64,000 nt of DNA from Coriaria nepalensis (Eukaryota; Streptophyta; Magnoliopsida; Cucurbitales; Coriariaceae). The DNA is taken from positions 263,001-327,000 of the forward strand of contig CP114490.1 in assembly GCA_027186245.1 (NCBI GenBank), given 5' to 3'. Numbering within the stretch: position 1 is the stretch's first letter; every line of letters starts with the position of its first letter. Positions 28,050 to 41,181 of the stretch are shown here, piece after piece. The translations under genes were made by a program, and so were the position numbers. The notes beneath the pieces were generated by a model. The model made no database searches, was not told the origin of the DNA, and saw only the letters and a program-made list of their open reading frames with translations.

Positions 28050-30807
28050 ATGCTCAATCGTATTTATCGATGGAAACCATTCCGTTTTTCCGGAAATTCT
28101 CAATTTCTTAGTCCTCTTTCTTCCTTCATCCTCTCTAAGCCCGCAGTCTCCGTCGCCAAGCTCGACGAGGAAATTGTTTCCGCCTCCTCTGTTTCTAGCC
28201 CAGGTGACGCTGTTACTGAAATTCTCTCTGGGTTGAATACCTTCGGTTTCAGAAATTTTCTTGGGGGATATCATTTCAGCACCATTGCCTCGACGTTGAA
28301 TCAAACTCAGGTGGACGAGATTATTGATTGCTTGAGAACCCAGAACCCAGATTTTGCTATTGGCTTCTTCCACTTTTTGAGAAATGTGTATGGTTTTAGA
28401 CACTCCAGGTTTTCACAGTTTGTTGTTTGTCATGTTTTGGCGAGGAGAAGGCAATTCAAGGAGCTGCTTTTGGCTATCAAGCACATGTTGGACGAGGAAG
28501 GTAATGGTTTCTAAAATTTGAAAACTTTGCTTGTTTTTACTTATTATTTCTATATGATGTTCTGCTTCGTGATGATTATCAATATTGCTTGTTTGATTAA
28601 GGCTTCTTTTGGATGGTAGTTCTAAACTTCCATTTGGGTCTAAACTCCCGTTCGTGCCTCTGAACTCCAATTTGCAAACTCCCCCCCAAATCAAGCGTAA
28701 AACTGATAGTTTTAAGTATTCACTTCTTTTTATCTTCATGGTTTTTCATTTTTATTTTCTTGTTTTTATGGTAGGATCTGGTTCTGCGCCTTCACTCTGT
28801 GAAATTCTTGCAACTAGTTTCAAGGATTGGGATTCAAATAGTTTGGTATGGGATGTATTGGCTTTTGGTTATTCGAAAGGTGAAATGGTTTATGATGCCC
28901 TCTTTGTCATTGCTAAGATGAAAGATCTCAACTTGCGTGCATCAATACCAACTTACAACTGTCTTCTCTACAACTTGAGACACACTGATATAATGTGGGA
29001 TGTTTATGATGAAATCAATATTACTGGACCTCCTCAGAGTGAATACACTTCTTCCATTATCATACACGGTCTATGCGAACAGTTCAAATTACAAGATGCT
29101 ATTTCATTCCTAAGAGACAGTGAAAAGAACAACTCTGAGCCTTCTGTTGTGTCTTTCAATACCATCATATCAAAGTTTTGTAAACTGGGTTTTGTCAATC
29201 TAGCAAGGTCATTTTTTTGTTTGATGATCAAGTATGGACTGCTTCCAGATTCGTATAGTTACAATATTCTTATTCATGGCTTATGTGTAGCAGGTTCAAT
29301 GGATGAAGTATTAGAGTTCACAAACGATATGGAGAAGCATGGGGTAGAACCCGATATAGTTACCTACAACATTCTTGCAAAAGGGTTTCATCTACTTCGT
29401 CTAATGAAGGGAGCTTGGAAAGTTAATGAAAACAGGTTAGTCAAAGGGTTGAATCCGGATCTTGTTACGTATGTAATCTTGATATGTGGGCATTGCCAGG
29501 TGGGAAACATTGAGGAAGCCCTTAAGTTGAGAAAACATGGGAACATTGTTTCTTACAGTGTATTGCTTAGCTGCTTGTGTAAAAGCGGACGGGTTGAAGA
29601 AGCCTTGGGGTTGCTCTATGAAATGGAAAGTTTGGGTTTGAAACCAGACCTTATAACATATTCAATCATCATTCATGGCCTTTGCAAGCAAGGACATGTA
29701 GAAAGGGCTTATCAACTCTATAAGGAAATGTGCTTAAAGAGAATAGTTCCGAATTATTTTCCAGAACGTTCTATCTTGCTGGGTCTATGTGAGAAAGGGA
29801 ACATATTAGAGGCAAGAAAGTATTTTGATGCTTTGAGGAGTAGGGCCATGATGGAAGACATAGTTTTGTATAATATCTTGATTGATGGGTACATCAAAGT
29901 TGGACAATTTTCTGAGGGAATAGAGTTATACAAACAAATAATTTCAAGAGGGATTACTCCTAGCCTTGTCACCTACAATACTCTTTCCCATGGATTCTGC
30001 AAAAGTGGAAAACTAGTTGAGGCTCAAAGAATGTTAGAAACCATCAAGCATCAAGGATTAGTACCCAGTGCAGTAACTTATACCATTCTTATGAATGCAT
30101 ATTGTGAATGTGGGAATATGAAAGACATGTTTGATTTGCTTGATGAGATGGAACTGAATTCTGTTTTGCCAACTCATATCACATATACGGTCCTTATAAA
30201 AGGCCTTTGCAAACGATGGAAGCTGAAAGAATCTGTCCAATTACTAACCGACATGTATTCAAAGGGTCTAGTCCCGGATCAAGTAACATATAATACAATA
30301 ATTCAGTGTTTCTGCAAAGCTAGAAACATGGAGAAAGCTTTCCATTTATACGATGAGATGTTACGTCATAACCTTGATCCTACTCGTGTAACATTTAATG
30401 TACTAATAAATGGTCTCTGTGGATATGGTGACTTAAAGGATGCTGATTGGCTATTAATTTCTCTCGAGGACCGCAACATATGCTTATCAAAAGTTGCTTA
30501 CACCACAATAGTTAAAGCTCATTGCGCAAAAGGTGATGTAGATAGAGCGATTGTGTTTTTCCGGAAAATGGTAAGCCGGGGTTTTGAGATATCCATCAGA
30601 GATTATAGTGCTGTTGTTAACAGATTGTGTAAAAGGGGTTTAGTAACTGAAGCCAAGTATTTTTTCAGTATGATGTTATCTGATGGGATTTCTCCTGATC
30701 GAGAAATTTGTGAGATAAGCGTTAATGCTTTCCATCAAGCTGGTGACCATGATTCAGTTTTTGAACTCCTTGCGTGGATGATCAAATCTGGCTTGTTTCC
30801 AAGTTGA
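28050..30807 (+). CDS. P-class pentatricopeptide repeat protein, At1g13630-like (2 exons, 827 aa)
   Basis: PPR proteins bind organelle RNA in a sequence-specific way; P-class members stabilise, splice or help translate transcripts. Exons: 28050-28500 and 28775-30807. The 273-base intron is itself largely open in frame with exon 2, but splicing joins DEE|GSGSAPS, where homologues continue. The head (MLNRIYRWKPFRFSG...) is basic and lacks acidic residues at first, as in a mitochondrial or plastid targeting peptide. From about residue 180 there are roughly 17 repeats with the typical TYNxLIxGLCKxG pattern. There is no E or DYW domain. One repeat is short (GNIEEALKLRKH then GNIVSYSV), losing about 20 residues compared with my memory of At1g13630. 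The length matches that protein (826). Function and RNA target are unknown. Confidence 0.9.
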
Positions 30808-31886
30808 TAGAGAACTTTCCATCACATATGGAAGTTAGGTTCACATGCCAAACAACTGAATGCTGTAGCATTATTACCATAGAAGCTATCAGCATTGTTC
30901 AACAATTTGGTCAAAGACTCTTTCGCCTAGTATATCTGTTGGATTGATTTAGATTTCTTACCGCTGAAAATTCTTAATATATTAAAGTCAGATTAGTTTT
31001 TATTGTTTAATCTCACGTTGGCAGTGGAATACATAATACCTGCTGCTAGAGCGATCCATTCTATTCCATATTGCCCTACCTAATCTTCAGATGAGAATGC
31101 TTTGAGGCAAGTAGTGGCTCTATCATCCACCCTTAGGATAATTGGATGTTGCATGCTGTTAATGTTGTTTCTGTTTGCTTGAACTAACAGTGGGGAGAAA
31201 GTTACCGGAATGGCAATGTTTCTGAGGCATGGCCAGGTGGACTTGCGGAAACTTCTTCACTCATTTGAGATTTTTGCTTGATTGACTTGTGTAGAAATTC
31301 GTATCAATTATAATGTTTGTATATTCAGGGGATTTTGAAATATGACAATTTCTCGTATTTGAGGTTTTTTTTTTCATGTAATTTGTCAAGTTATCCAATA
31401 AAAATATAGTTTGTATAAATAGAAAGCATTAGAAGAAGATTCCTCATTCTCCTGTTTTAGAATCTTGTGTCTATGTTTTCTTTTCTCCTAGCTGTTAATT
31501 ATCTGGTGTTCCATTAAAATTTCTCTTCGTAAACTCCAATCCAAATGTCTCAAATCTAGATTTCATATTATACAGCTGGGAATCTGAGACAAAACTTGCA
31601 TACTATAATAGCTGGCTTAATATTTGACAATTTCTGTTACCAATTCGGACAGATTACATTTTCTGCCATTTATGAAAAGTAAAATTCAACACAAAAGCTA
31701 CAAAGATTGGATGATCAAAAAACCAATAAACTGGCTTTTCCAACACACAGTACACATCATCACCCTCTCAAAATTTCCTTTTCCGGAAAAGGCTTGATAT
31801 CATAAGAATTCTTCATTTTCAGTATGATGTTTCCGGTCCAGCATCTATTGCCTTGATCGCTAGCTTGACATGATTAAGAAGTTCCA
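30808..31886. other. Convergent 3' flanks of PPR and PXC3-like genes
   Basis: 3' UTR of the PPR gene (+) and, from about 31700, of the receptor kinase gene (-). The middle is AT-rich and shows no ORF of note. Confidence 0.5.
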
Positions 31887-34807
31887 TCAGCATTGCCTGA
31901 TTTCTTGAAGCATTTCCACAACCTTCTTCATTTTCGGCCGTTTGGCCGGAATATTATCAGTGCAGAGCAACGCAACTTTTAAAGCTGAAAGCATCTCTTT
32001 CCTCCAGCCAAAAGAAACCGTGCTAAGCCGAGCATCAAGGATCTGCTCTGGCGTTTCCCCTCTCACCGAAGCAGTATGGACCCACTTCACCAAATCCACC
32101 CCCTCTCCGAACTCCTCTTCAACTGGTAATCTTGTTGTAAGAATCTCTAGCAAGACCACCCCATAGCTATACACATTTCCAGGTGCCGTCACTTGCATTG
32201 TATATGCATATTCTGAACAATAACGATAATAATAAATCAGTTTGAATATGCATTGAGAAAACAGTTTGAAGTTTGAACAAAGTAGAATCTGGGTAAATAT
32301 TTTGAAATGCCAGTTTGACACTAAAATTCAGGTTAACTCCACATATTCTAATTCACTCAGCTTACCTAAACCCGCAATTAAGGTAAAATTGAACTTTCAT
32401 TCTTCTTTTTGGCTCAAACTGGATTTTAGACACAAACTAGAGTTTTAAGATATGAATAAGTACCTGGGGGAATATAGCCGAACGAACCAGCGACTGCACT
32501 TATACTTGCCGTTCCTTTGGATGGATCCAAAAGCTTTGATATCTCAATTTCGCCAACTAACGGCTTGAAGTTAGAATCTAGAAGAACATTTGCAGATGAG
32601 ATGTCTAGATGAATCACAGCCACGTGATGAAGGAAAGCCAACCCTTCTGCAACTCCAATGGCGATGTTAAGCCGGGTGGGCCAATTGGGCTCATATTCAG
32701 GCTTCTTCGTAGTTTCGTGCAGAAGCTGGGCTAAAGTCCCATTGGGCAAATAATCATGAAGTAACAAAGCAACATCCTCGTAAATAACAAACCCAATGGG
32801 CCGAACAAGATTCTCATGACATAACTTGCTTAGTCTTTCTAACTCTCTTATCATCTTGCTTTGATGATGAACAATAGTCCGGTCCATAGACTTCAATCTC
32901 TTCACTGATAGAATCATTCCAGAAGGCATAACAGCTTTATAAACCGTACTAAAAGTTCCGAAATTGAGCTTGTTTGAATCCTTCAAAGTGGCTTTAACGA
33001 CAGCATCGAGATCTATTGCTTGTTTAAGATTTTCGACAAATACATTTCCGGCTATAATTGTGGGCCGGGAACTATTGTTCGCTTCATCTTCTACAATCCC
33101 GGAAGATTTGGCTTCTTTCTCTTGCCTTTCTCGCATCATAAAAAGCATGACGATAATACTGACTGATGCAAAAACGGCCAAACCAGACCCAATAACGGCT
33201 AGTATGATCCTATAAGAAACCCTGTGATGGGAATTATATGGCCCGTTAGAATTTCCACAAGAAATGCTTAACGGCCCTCCGCAGAGTCCTTTGTTTCCTA
33301 CAAAGCTCAAATTTGAGCTCTTTTGGAACGGGGCAAAAGCTGGGATGGGACCCGTTAAGAGATTGCTGGAGAAATTAACCTCTATCAAGCTCAACATGCC
33401 CTTTAGCTCAGAGGGGATATTACCCGAAAGACGATTATTAGCAACATCTAAAGAAACCAGCTTGTCAAGTTTCCCCAAATCAGGAGGCAATGATCCACGT
33501 AAATGATTGAAGCTCAAGTTCAAAGCTATTTGTAAATTCTTGATATGACCAATTTCAGAAGGAATAGTTCCGGTTAAGTAGTTGCTACCCAATTGAAGTT
33601 CTAGAAGCTTCACGCATTTTCCAATCTCATGTGGGATTTCTCCTTCGATCGAATTCTTATCCAGTAGCAAGTATTGCAGCCTAGGCAAGTTACAAATTTC
33701 AGTTGGAATACTACCATTGAACTTGTTATTACTTAGATCAAGTTTGTTAAGATTCTTACATTCAAGAACCGATCTTGGAATATCTCCAAACAGGCTGTTG
33801 CTTGAAAGAATCAGCTCCTGCAAATTCATTAACTCTCCAAGCTCAATTGGGATTTTTCCGGTAAACCCATTTGAGGCTAAATTCAGAAGGGTGAGATTCA
33901 AACAATCAGCAAATTGCGAGACTATTTCCCCTGAAAAATTGTTATTGTCCACTTCAAAATAAGTAAGGCTACTAACATTTCCTATCGAACTTGGAATGTT
34001 ACCAATAAGATTATTGTTCCCAATTCGAACATTTGAAAGGCCTTTGCAGTTTCCAATTTCTTCGGGAAGATTTCCGGTCAATCTGTTCAGGGTCAGAATC
34101 AAAACTTCAAGCTTGCCTAAAGCGAAAATGCTCTTAGGTATCTCACCTTCCAGTTCATTAGAATGGAGATTCAAAATCTTAAGCTCAGAAACCGAGCCTA
34201 AATTATCCGGAATATCCCCGCCAAATTCATTCTCATAAGCTGTAAAAACTCTTAGATTTGTCAAATTCCCAACCCAAGCCGGAATCGAACCGTTCAATCT
34301 ATTACTTGAAATTTGAAATTCCTTCAAATTGACCAAGCCTTGAAGTTCATTAGGTATTTCCCCAGAAAGAAAATTATTGGAAAGGTTCAAAGATCTAAGG
34401 ATTTTAAGACCACCCAATTCAAGTGGGATTGAGCCTTCAAACTTATTAACAGACAAATCAATGAACTCAAGCTCAGATAAGTTGCCAAAAGCTGAAGGAA
34501 TTGCCCCATAGAAATCGTTGTTGGAGAGGTCAAGCCACTTTAAAGCTGTGAGCTCAGAAATTAAAGTGATATTACCTCTTAACTCTTTGCGAGAGAGGTC
34601 GAGTTTTTCGACCCTCGAATGGTTCGAGTTACAGTGAATTCCAGGCCATGAACAGTAGTCTGAGGAATTGAGGCCCCACCCTGGAACAACAAGCTCTTTG
34701 TTAATGGCGGACAGAGTAGTTTGATCATGAAGCTGAGCATTTAAAATCTGCGACTCCAGCATCAATAAGAGCTCAATAAGAAAAATGTAGAAGCAAAAAG
34801 ATCCCAT
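31887..34807 (-). CDS. PXC3: LRR receptor-like kinase, PXC3-like (2 exons, 889 aa), kinase motifs degenerate
   Basis: Plasma-membrane receptor kinase related to PXY/TDR; PXC genes are linked to vascular development. Exons on the minus strand: 34807-32464 and 32212-31887, joined IPP|EYAY. Visible parts: a signal peptide (about 1-24), the LRR N-terminal cap with paired cysteines (DYCSWPGIHC), about 18-20 LRRs with the plant LxxNxLxGxIP pattern, a cap GLCGGPLSISCG, one membrane span (about 532-556) and an intracellular kinase-like domain (about 612-885). The kinase keeps VAIK-type Lys (SVKRLKS), but the catalytic HRD is HLD (near 730) and DFG is replaced by GEIEIS (near 754). The glycine loop is also poor (NFGTFSTVY). 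I recall the same changes in Arabidopsis PXC3, so this is a conserved pseudokinase, not decay. Upstream CT-rich leader at 35629-35653. Confidence 0.94.
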
Positions 34808-35628
34808 TTTGTTTTTTTCTGTGAGAATACGAGAATAGATTAAACACAGAAGCAGTGAGACTAGATCTTCATTGTTTCTTATTTTTCATCCCACTCAAGA
34901 AAAAGCACAGTTCCTGGGCAAAAACCCGGTTTCCCTTTTTAATGGAAATGGAGCAGAAAAAATGCGCAGAGTTCATAGCAAACACGTTCACTTTCCCTCT
35001 CTTGATGAAAACTGTCAGTCAATAAGACTGTTTATCCCACATGAACAGATTTTTGAAACATCACCAGTCCCTTGATTTCGGTTACGACATGTAACACAAT
35101 CAGAGATTTTTATTTTATTTTTTTATGACATAGCAAAAGAGGAAGAAGAAGACAGAACAATAGGACCCTATAAAAGTAAATGGCCAGAGGTTCAATGACA
35201 GAAAGGAGAGGAAGCAGCAAACAAGATAGAAAAAGTTAAAAACAACTAAAGAAACCAGGTACAAGATGAGATGACTGGATTATGGAACATGGGATGTATT
35301 TGCTGCACATTGGATTTTGAACATCCCCTGATCTTTCTTCCAATATACAGTTATCACCTAAAGAAAATAACTTGCAGAATCAAAAGTGGAGGCTAGTAGT
35401 GAGTACTGAAGAGAAGAGAGTCAGGCCAACTGACTGAGAGTTTCAGGCTCAGGTGTTCTTACTTTCCTGACAGAGAGAGACAGAGAGACAGAGATTAGTG
35501 GGTCTGAAAAAGGAAGAGGAAAAGGAGGAAAATAAATATTTTGGTCAAGGAAGAAAGTTGGTCACGAGAAGCAGGCAGTGAGAGTGAATGAGTGAATGAG
35601 TGAATGAATGAATGAGACTATTGAGACC

Positions 35629-35653
35629 TCTCTCTCTCTCTCTCTCTCTCTCT
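35629..35653. repeat. (CT)n microsatellite upstream of PXC3-like gene
   Basis: About twelve CT units, some 820 bases upstream of the PXC3-like start codon. On the gene's own strand it reads (GA)n. Confidence 0.85.
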
Positions 35654-36318
35654 GCATAAAGGAAACCCCTTTCAGGCTTTACAACAAACACAGAACCAAG
35701 GATCCCCTTCCCTCCTCAGTCCATGTGGGGAGGGGCCTATTCTACTTGCTATCTATCAATTTGATGTGACTTTCTTTTTTCCTATTGTATAACTTTCTCT
35801 TAAAATTTGTATATGAATCACAAAATTATTATATAAATTATAACATTAATTTATAACTTCTCTTTATAAAACCCAGCTTCTTGAGAAAATTCCTCTATTA
35901 TATTCTTATACATTTAACATATTTGAAACCCTTTAGAAAACAAATATACACGAGAGAATAGAGATGGTAATTTCTTAAGTACATGTTATTTGTCAAGAAC
36001 AAAGAGCGCGGGAGACAAGAATGATAGAGGGAAAGGAAAAGAAAGAAGAAGCTAGAAAAAATCAATCTTATTATTATTAGTAAAGTTAAGTTCATAATAA
36101 TAATTAAATATATGGCATCATAATTTCTTGCATGCCCCCATATTTGTAGATATTACCTCATCCCGACCAATTCTAACCTAATTTTATACTGTTAGTAAAT
36201 AAAAAAATTATTTACATTCTATTATTTCTAACCAAATAATATAATAATAAAAAAAAATCAAGAAAACACTAATTTCAAGACCCGTTAATCAATAACTATA
36301 TGAAAATATTCAATCATC

Positions 36319-36323
<5 letters not shown>

Positions 36324-36351
<28 letters not shown>
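36324..36351. repeat. Poly(A) run of about 28
   Basis: Uninterrupted A tract in intergenic sequence. It could mark the tail of a retroposed sequence, but I see no matching element or target-site duplication next to it. Confidence 0.8.
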
Positions 36352-36352
<1 letters not shown>

Positions 36353-36658
36353 ATGTTAATTGATTGATCTCTCCTTTCAAGTTTCTAATGGGTAGTAATC
36401 GTAAAGGCTATGACTATATTATTATATATGTACATGAACTATATGAACACTTCTCTCTCTCTCTTTAAGAACTTTTTGGGAAAGAAAATTTGGTGGGAAA
36501 ATGTTTGGTGTTGTGTCCTATAAAGAAAGAAATGCTTAAATAATTAATATTTATTAATTAATTAGTTTAATTTATCCAAAATTATATTGAAAAAGCAAAC
36601 TTTGTCCTTTAATTGTTCCTTGTTATCATATGTATTATTCATTGTCATTGATTTGCAT

Positions 36659-36662
<4 letters not shown>

Positions 36663-36709
<47 letters not shown>
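36663..36709. repeat. (AT)n microsatellite
   Basis: About 23 uninterrupted AT units in intergenic sequence. Confidence 0.95.
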
Positions 36710-36713
<4 letters not shown>

Positions 36714-37430
36714 GCTTTTCAGCCTTTCAAGAACCGTACAATTTGACCTTTAAATATGCAAAAAACGGTGTGTTTATTAATGCTTTACTCGATTATGTCC
36801 TACATTTTATTTCTTAGTAAGTAATCATCATATACTAAATTTCATTATAAATATAAATAAAATAACGTACTAACACTAGTGAAATGATTGAGGATAGTGT
36901 TTGTAACTATGATGACCTAAAGCTTGAAATGATAAGAAAGGCAAAGAAAAATGCAAAGTGATGGGCAATGAGGGTCTCCGTCTACTTGACATGTAGGGAC
37001 ATGTAAACACGTGCCTCTCTTGCATCACAACTAGCCTCCCCCACTCCTTCCTACTACTATCATCATACTTCATAAAGAGAAAGATACCCATATCACCTCC
37101 ACTCCCACAATTGACAATATGCAAGTCTCCCTCACTATATAACTTCACCTTTTTCACATATATTACCTTATTTTTCCTTATAGCTAAAACGAAGCATGGT
37201 ATGATACACTTGCATATCCGTATGATACACTTTTGTTCAAACGCAACACTATGATTGTCTCTTCTTCCAAATGATAAAAAGAAGAAAATAAAAGGGTTTG
37301 TTTTTTGTAGAAAGAAAGAAAAAGCAAGAAAATGTAGGCGGGAATTTGTGCATGAATCAAGGAATTTAGGTAAGAAAAATGTGGAAGACAGCGGCATCGC
37401 TTTTGATCCCCACTAAACCCACATCTCCTC

Positions 37431-37474
37431 CATCCATCCATCCATCCATCCATCCATCCATCCATCCATCCATC
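37431..37474. repeat. (CATC)11 microsatellite
   Basis: Eleven perfect tetranucleotide units, likely highly variable in length. An apparent WMDG-repeat peptide on the minus strand is just its translation. Confidence 0.95.
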
Positions 37475-38999
37475 GGCATGTGCACTGGTTATGCAGGTGC
37501 TGACGTGGTATATGCCACTGTGGCACGTCAGATTACAAGAATATTTCTATGTGATTGTGACTGGGCTTTTACTTTATTTGAGACACCCATCATGACCGTT
37601 GTATCATCACCTGTCTCTCCTAATTGAGGCATCAAGGGCCTCCCTCCCTCTCTTCTTTCTCACTATTTGCTACAAAGAATAATCAAACGATATAAATTTG
37701 TGCTGACAGTGCCACGTCATAAATTCAGTTTTTTAAACTAGCCTAGGGTGATCTCCTAGCCTTTTAGTGGACCCTTTTGGGCCTTGGTCTTTAGGCGTGT
37801 CAATGACCTGATCTTTTAGCCCAATAATATTTTGTTTGGGCTGTTTGTGTTATTTCTTGGGCTCAAACTCAAAGAGAGCGTTTTCAAAATGAGGATCAAA
37901 TTGAGAGAGAATAAAAATCGAATATAGATTATTATTAATAAATAAATAAGAAAGGAAGACTAATATATTTAACAGAATTCATTTAGTAATTTAGGTGTAA
38001 CGATTTATTTTAAATATACATAAAAATTAATAATTAAAATAAATCATTAATTAATGTCTCACCATGTTGTGGCGTGGGGATTAAGATTCCCTAGATAGTC
38101 GAGAGATGGGCTCCACTTGCATCAGTGCACGTATGATGGAATATTCCTCCCTCCTTTCAACTTTCAAGGATGAAAGTTATCTCATTTGTAGATCTTATAT
38201 TATTGTTTTAATATATACTATTTAATTATTATAAATTAACTAATAATAACATTTTATGGTTTTGAAGGATTCTCAAATCTGAGCAAAAAAGTGGCCGTTT
38301 GTCAGATTATCACCAAAAATAAATAAATAAATAATAATAATAATAATAATGTATGCATGAATGAAATAGTGAAAGTCATCATAGTTCAGAAAAATCAAAT
38401 CTAAGAGATTCAAATTAGTCAACACTCATATGTGACTGAAACCAAACAGCAATAACAGATAAAGACTTTGGTCAATCCAACATTGACGGTACTGTAGATC
38501 TCAAACCTTAATCAAGATCTCATGTCTTACTATTCATTCTGAGATGTGTTATATAAATCTTAAAAGTCAACCCACTTATTATGTTTTTATCTCTCTCTCC
38601 TTTTCTTCTTTTGATTTGGTCTGTCGTCTATGTCATAATGAACGAATGAATGAGTGTGATCCGGCGAATTTTAGAAAACAGGAAGTATGCCCGAAGAGAT
38701 AAAATTTAGCTCACAGATCAGATTGAGAGGCATGAGTTGAGAGAGCCTTCCTTCTCTAGTGGGCCGATTGAGCACAACGAAACTCATTACGAAACCAAGT
38801 CTGGTTACAAATACATTCTCAAAAATTGAAAAGGAGTTGGCTCTCCCACCTTTCATAACCTCTTCTCCACTACTGTGATGGGCGATCATACGTCTATAAA
38901 CAACAACATATGGTCATAAATGAGGGTTTCGGCTCAAAAAATAGCCCAAGGCCCGAATACAGGCTATAAGCTCGTCGGGTACAAGTATGGAGCTCAATA

Positions 39000-39112
39000 A
39001 AGGTAAGAGCTAGCCTCACGTGGACTATGTCCATGCAGCTCAAAGGTAAGAGCCAACTTCACGTGAACCATGTCCATGTAATCGAAAGGTAAGAGGCAGC
39101 CTCACATGTTAT
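39000..39112. repeat. 43-base tandem repeat, about 2.6 copies
   Basis: Units start with AAGGTAAGAG at 39000, 39043 and 39086, an exact 43-base period. They share the pattern CCTCACGTG...ATGTCCATG with a few substitutions; the third unit is partial. The surrounding 38880-39360 sequence is less AT-rich than its neighbours and looks like a transposon or LTR remnant, though I cannot assign a family. Confidence 0.75.
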
Positions 39113-41181
39113 AAAAAGTGAGATCTTAAGCCTAATGGGCAAACGTGTGACAGTTACTCCCAACAATTTCTCTACCTCCATAACTCCCATGAACCTGGGT
39201 CATGGGGTTCAACATCCCGAGAGGCCTATAAAAGCTATAATCAAAGATATTCAAAAGTACGAAATAATCTTTGGAAATATACTACTAAGCCCCACTAAAA
39301 AATACTGACTTTATCATCGGAGGAAGCTCCACCGGCTAAAACCCAATGTGTCCTGCTTCATGTGCAGGTCACTCAAGTGGGATTGGAGAGCATACCGTTG
39401 AAACCGAGTTTTGTTATCAACAGAGGGTGGATCAAAGGAGTAATGTGGAGGAAGCTTCTTCAAAAGTGTAGAATGAATGGTACAATCTTTTTTGTTTGTT
39501 GTAAACGATTGCCGACTAAAAGAAATGAAAGGGACATGTGTATGTTAGAATTGGGCCACCCCATGACAAACCCACTTTTTACCTTATTCTCTTTCTCGAG
39601 CACTATACTCTTGCAATATGATTTGATGAGAGTCAAAAAGGTAGAATGGTTCTCTACTCAACCACAACCACAACCATAACCATCACCACTACCACTACCA
39701 CTTCCAACTCAAACTTACTCCCCTCGATGTTGTGCTACTATTTTGGAGTTATATGCATGCATGTAATGCCACTTTGCCTTCATGCTTTTAAGTTCTATGC
39801 CTAATTCATATCCCTTCCTTGTTCTTATCCATTGTTCTTGTTTTTGTACTGTCCACAATTCCACATCTCTCTTAGACTATAGGACTCGATCGGCTTAATC
39901 AGAAATATTATCTAAAAAATAATGTATTGCACTCCTAATTTGATAAGTTTTTCTTTGAAAAATTATGAAATACACTCAATTAATTGTAAGTTAAATAATC
40001 ACAATTATATATAAATTTAATGTGATGATAATATAATATATAAATATAACATTTAAAATTAAATTAATCGGATAAACCAAATCCATCATATAATTCTAAA
40101 AAATATAAGTGATCAGATTTTTTTGAAGTTAGTTTTAAGTCTTTTAAGATAAATTTTTGTTTTAAGAATTATAATGTAAATTATAATGATGACATCATAT
40201 ATATAACACTTAAATATTTCATAATTGCAGAATTATTGACCCCAAAAAAAAAAAAAATCCCGAAAAAATCTACTAAGAGCATACTCAGAGACCCAACAAT
40301 GACTGAATATGATTGGGCTGGTGGTTTAGAGGTGATCCCTCTAATAGAAAATTTATGAATAAATAAATAAAATAATGAATAGAATAAGAGGAGAGGAGAG
40401 GGAAAGAATATGGGCCCAGAAAGAAATGGGTAGAAGCTTACTTCATTAGCCCTCACAAGAACCTGAATGCCAGTCTTTTCCTTCCGTGAATTGAACGCGA
40501 CCAAACTAAGCCACCAGCGCCGCCTCTCTCTCCTCCCTCTTTCTCAAATTCTCGCCATCTTTCTCTGCCTACAAATGTGATAATGCATGTTTTATTATCT
40601 CCCGCTTTCTTATTTCTCCCCTGTGATCTTTTCCATCCTAAGTTCGTCCTGATTTGACAGACTTTTTTTTTTAAAGAATTCTGGAGCTTGGAAAAGAAAA
40701 AAGAGCGAGGCTTTGAATCTGTTATTGACCCCACCTCCCCTTTTTTCTTTCCTTTTTTTTTTTTCAAATACAATAATATCTCTTCACAAGAAGCTTGATT
40801 TTTATTTTTCTCAGGTAAAGAGGGTGGGGAACTTTTTTTCTTTGCATTTGCTTTTCTGCCTTAGCTCCTTTTTAAATGTTTGATCCATTCTTTTTAATTT
40901 GATTTTTGTGGATTTTTGTGGGTTCTTTGTTCTTGTCAATTTGAGATGTGGGTTCTAATAAATTTTCACATAGAAGTTCACTTTATTGGAAATTTATCCC
41001 CATTTCCTTCGCTATAATTTTGTTTACCCTTTTTCCATTTGCATACTGCATTACGTGCATTTGGTTTTTTTGATTCTGTTGATATTTTGGATCCAGAGTG
41101 TGAAGGGTTTAGTCTCATATATCTTTCATTTGCTATTTGATCAGGATTTAAAATTTATAGCTTGGAGGATTATATTTCTCC

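Larger units (their letters stand above)
34808..41181. other. Gene-poor, repeat-rich interval of about 6.4 kb
   Basis: Holds the leader and promoter of PXC3-like (to about 35700), then AT-rich sequence with microsatellites, a poly(A) run, a degraded tandem repeat and, from about 40500, the promoter and leader of the guanylate kinase gene. Open frames such as 36876-37397 (-) and 39362-39679 (+) show no domain, biased composition or splice partners, and I do not accept them. A (CAA/CCA)-rich patch is at 39660-39706. Confidence 0.5.

Noticed and set aside
28609..28774. Upstream extension of PPR exon 2 as a separate start (MDGSSKLPFGSK...)
   Set aside because: This is intron sequence that happens to be open; joining exon 1 by GT-AG sites gives the family N-terminus and the expected length.
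36876..37397. 173-codon open frame on the minus strand
   Set aside because: No family resemblance, low-complexity Phe/Ser/Leu-rich start, no promoter or splice support.
37184..37465. Peptide with repeated WMDG on the minus strand
   Set aside because: It is only the translation of the (CATC)n microsatellite.
38671..38889. 72-codon open frame on the minus strand
   Set aside because: No similarity known to me and no gene-like context.
39000..39112. Possible CRISPR-like array from the 43-base repeats
   Set aside because: The units are contiguous tandem copies without spacers, in a plant nuclear genome.
39362..39679. 105-codon open frame downstream of the 43-base repeats
   Set aside because: No domain, ends in a CAA/CCA simple repeat, and lies in likely transposon debris.
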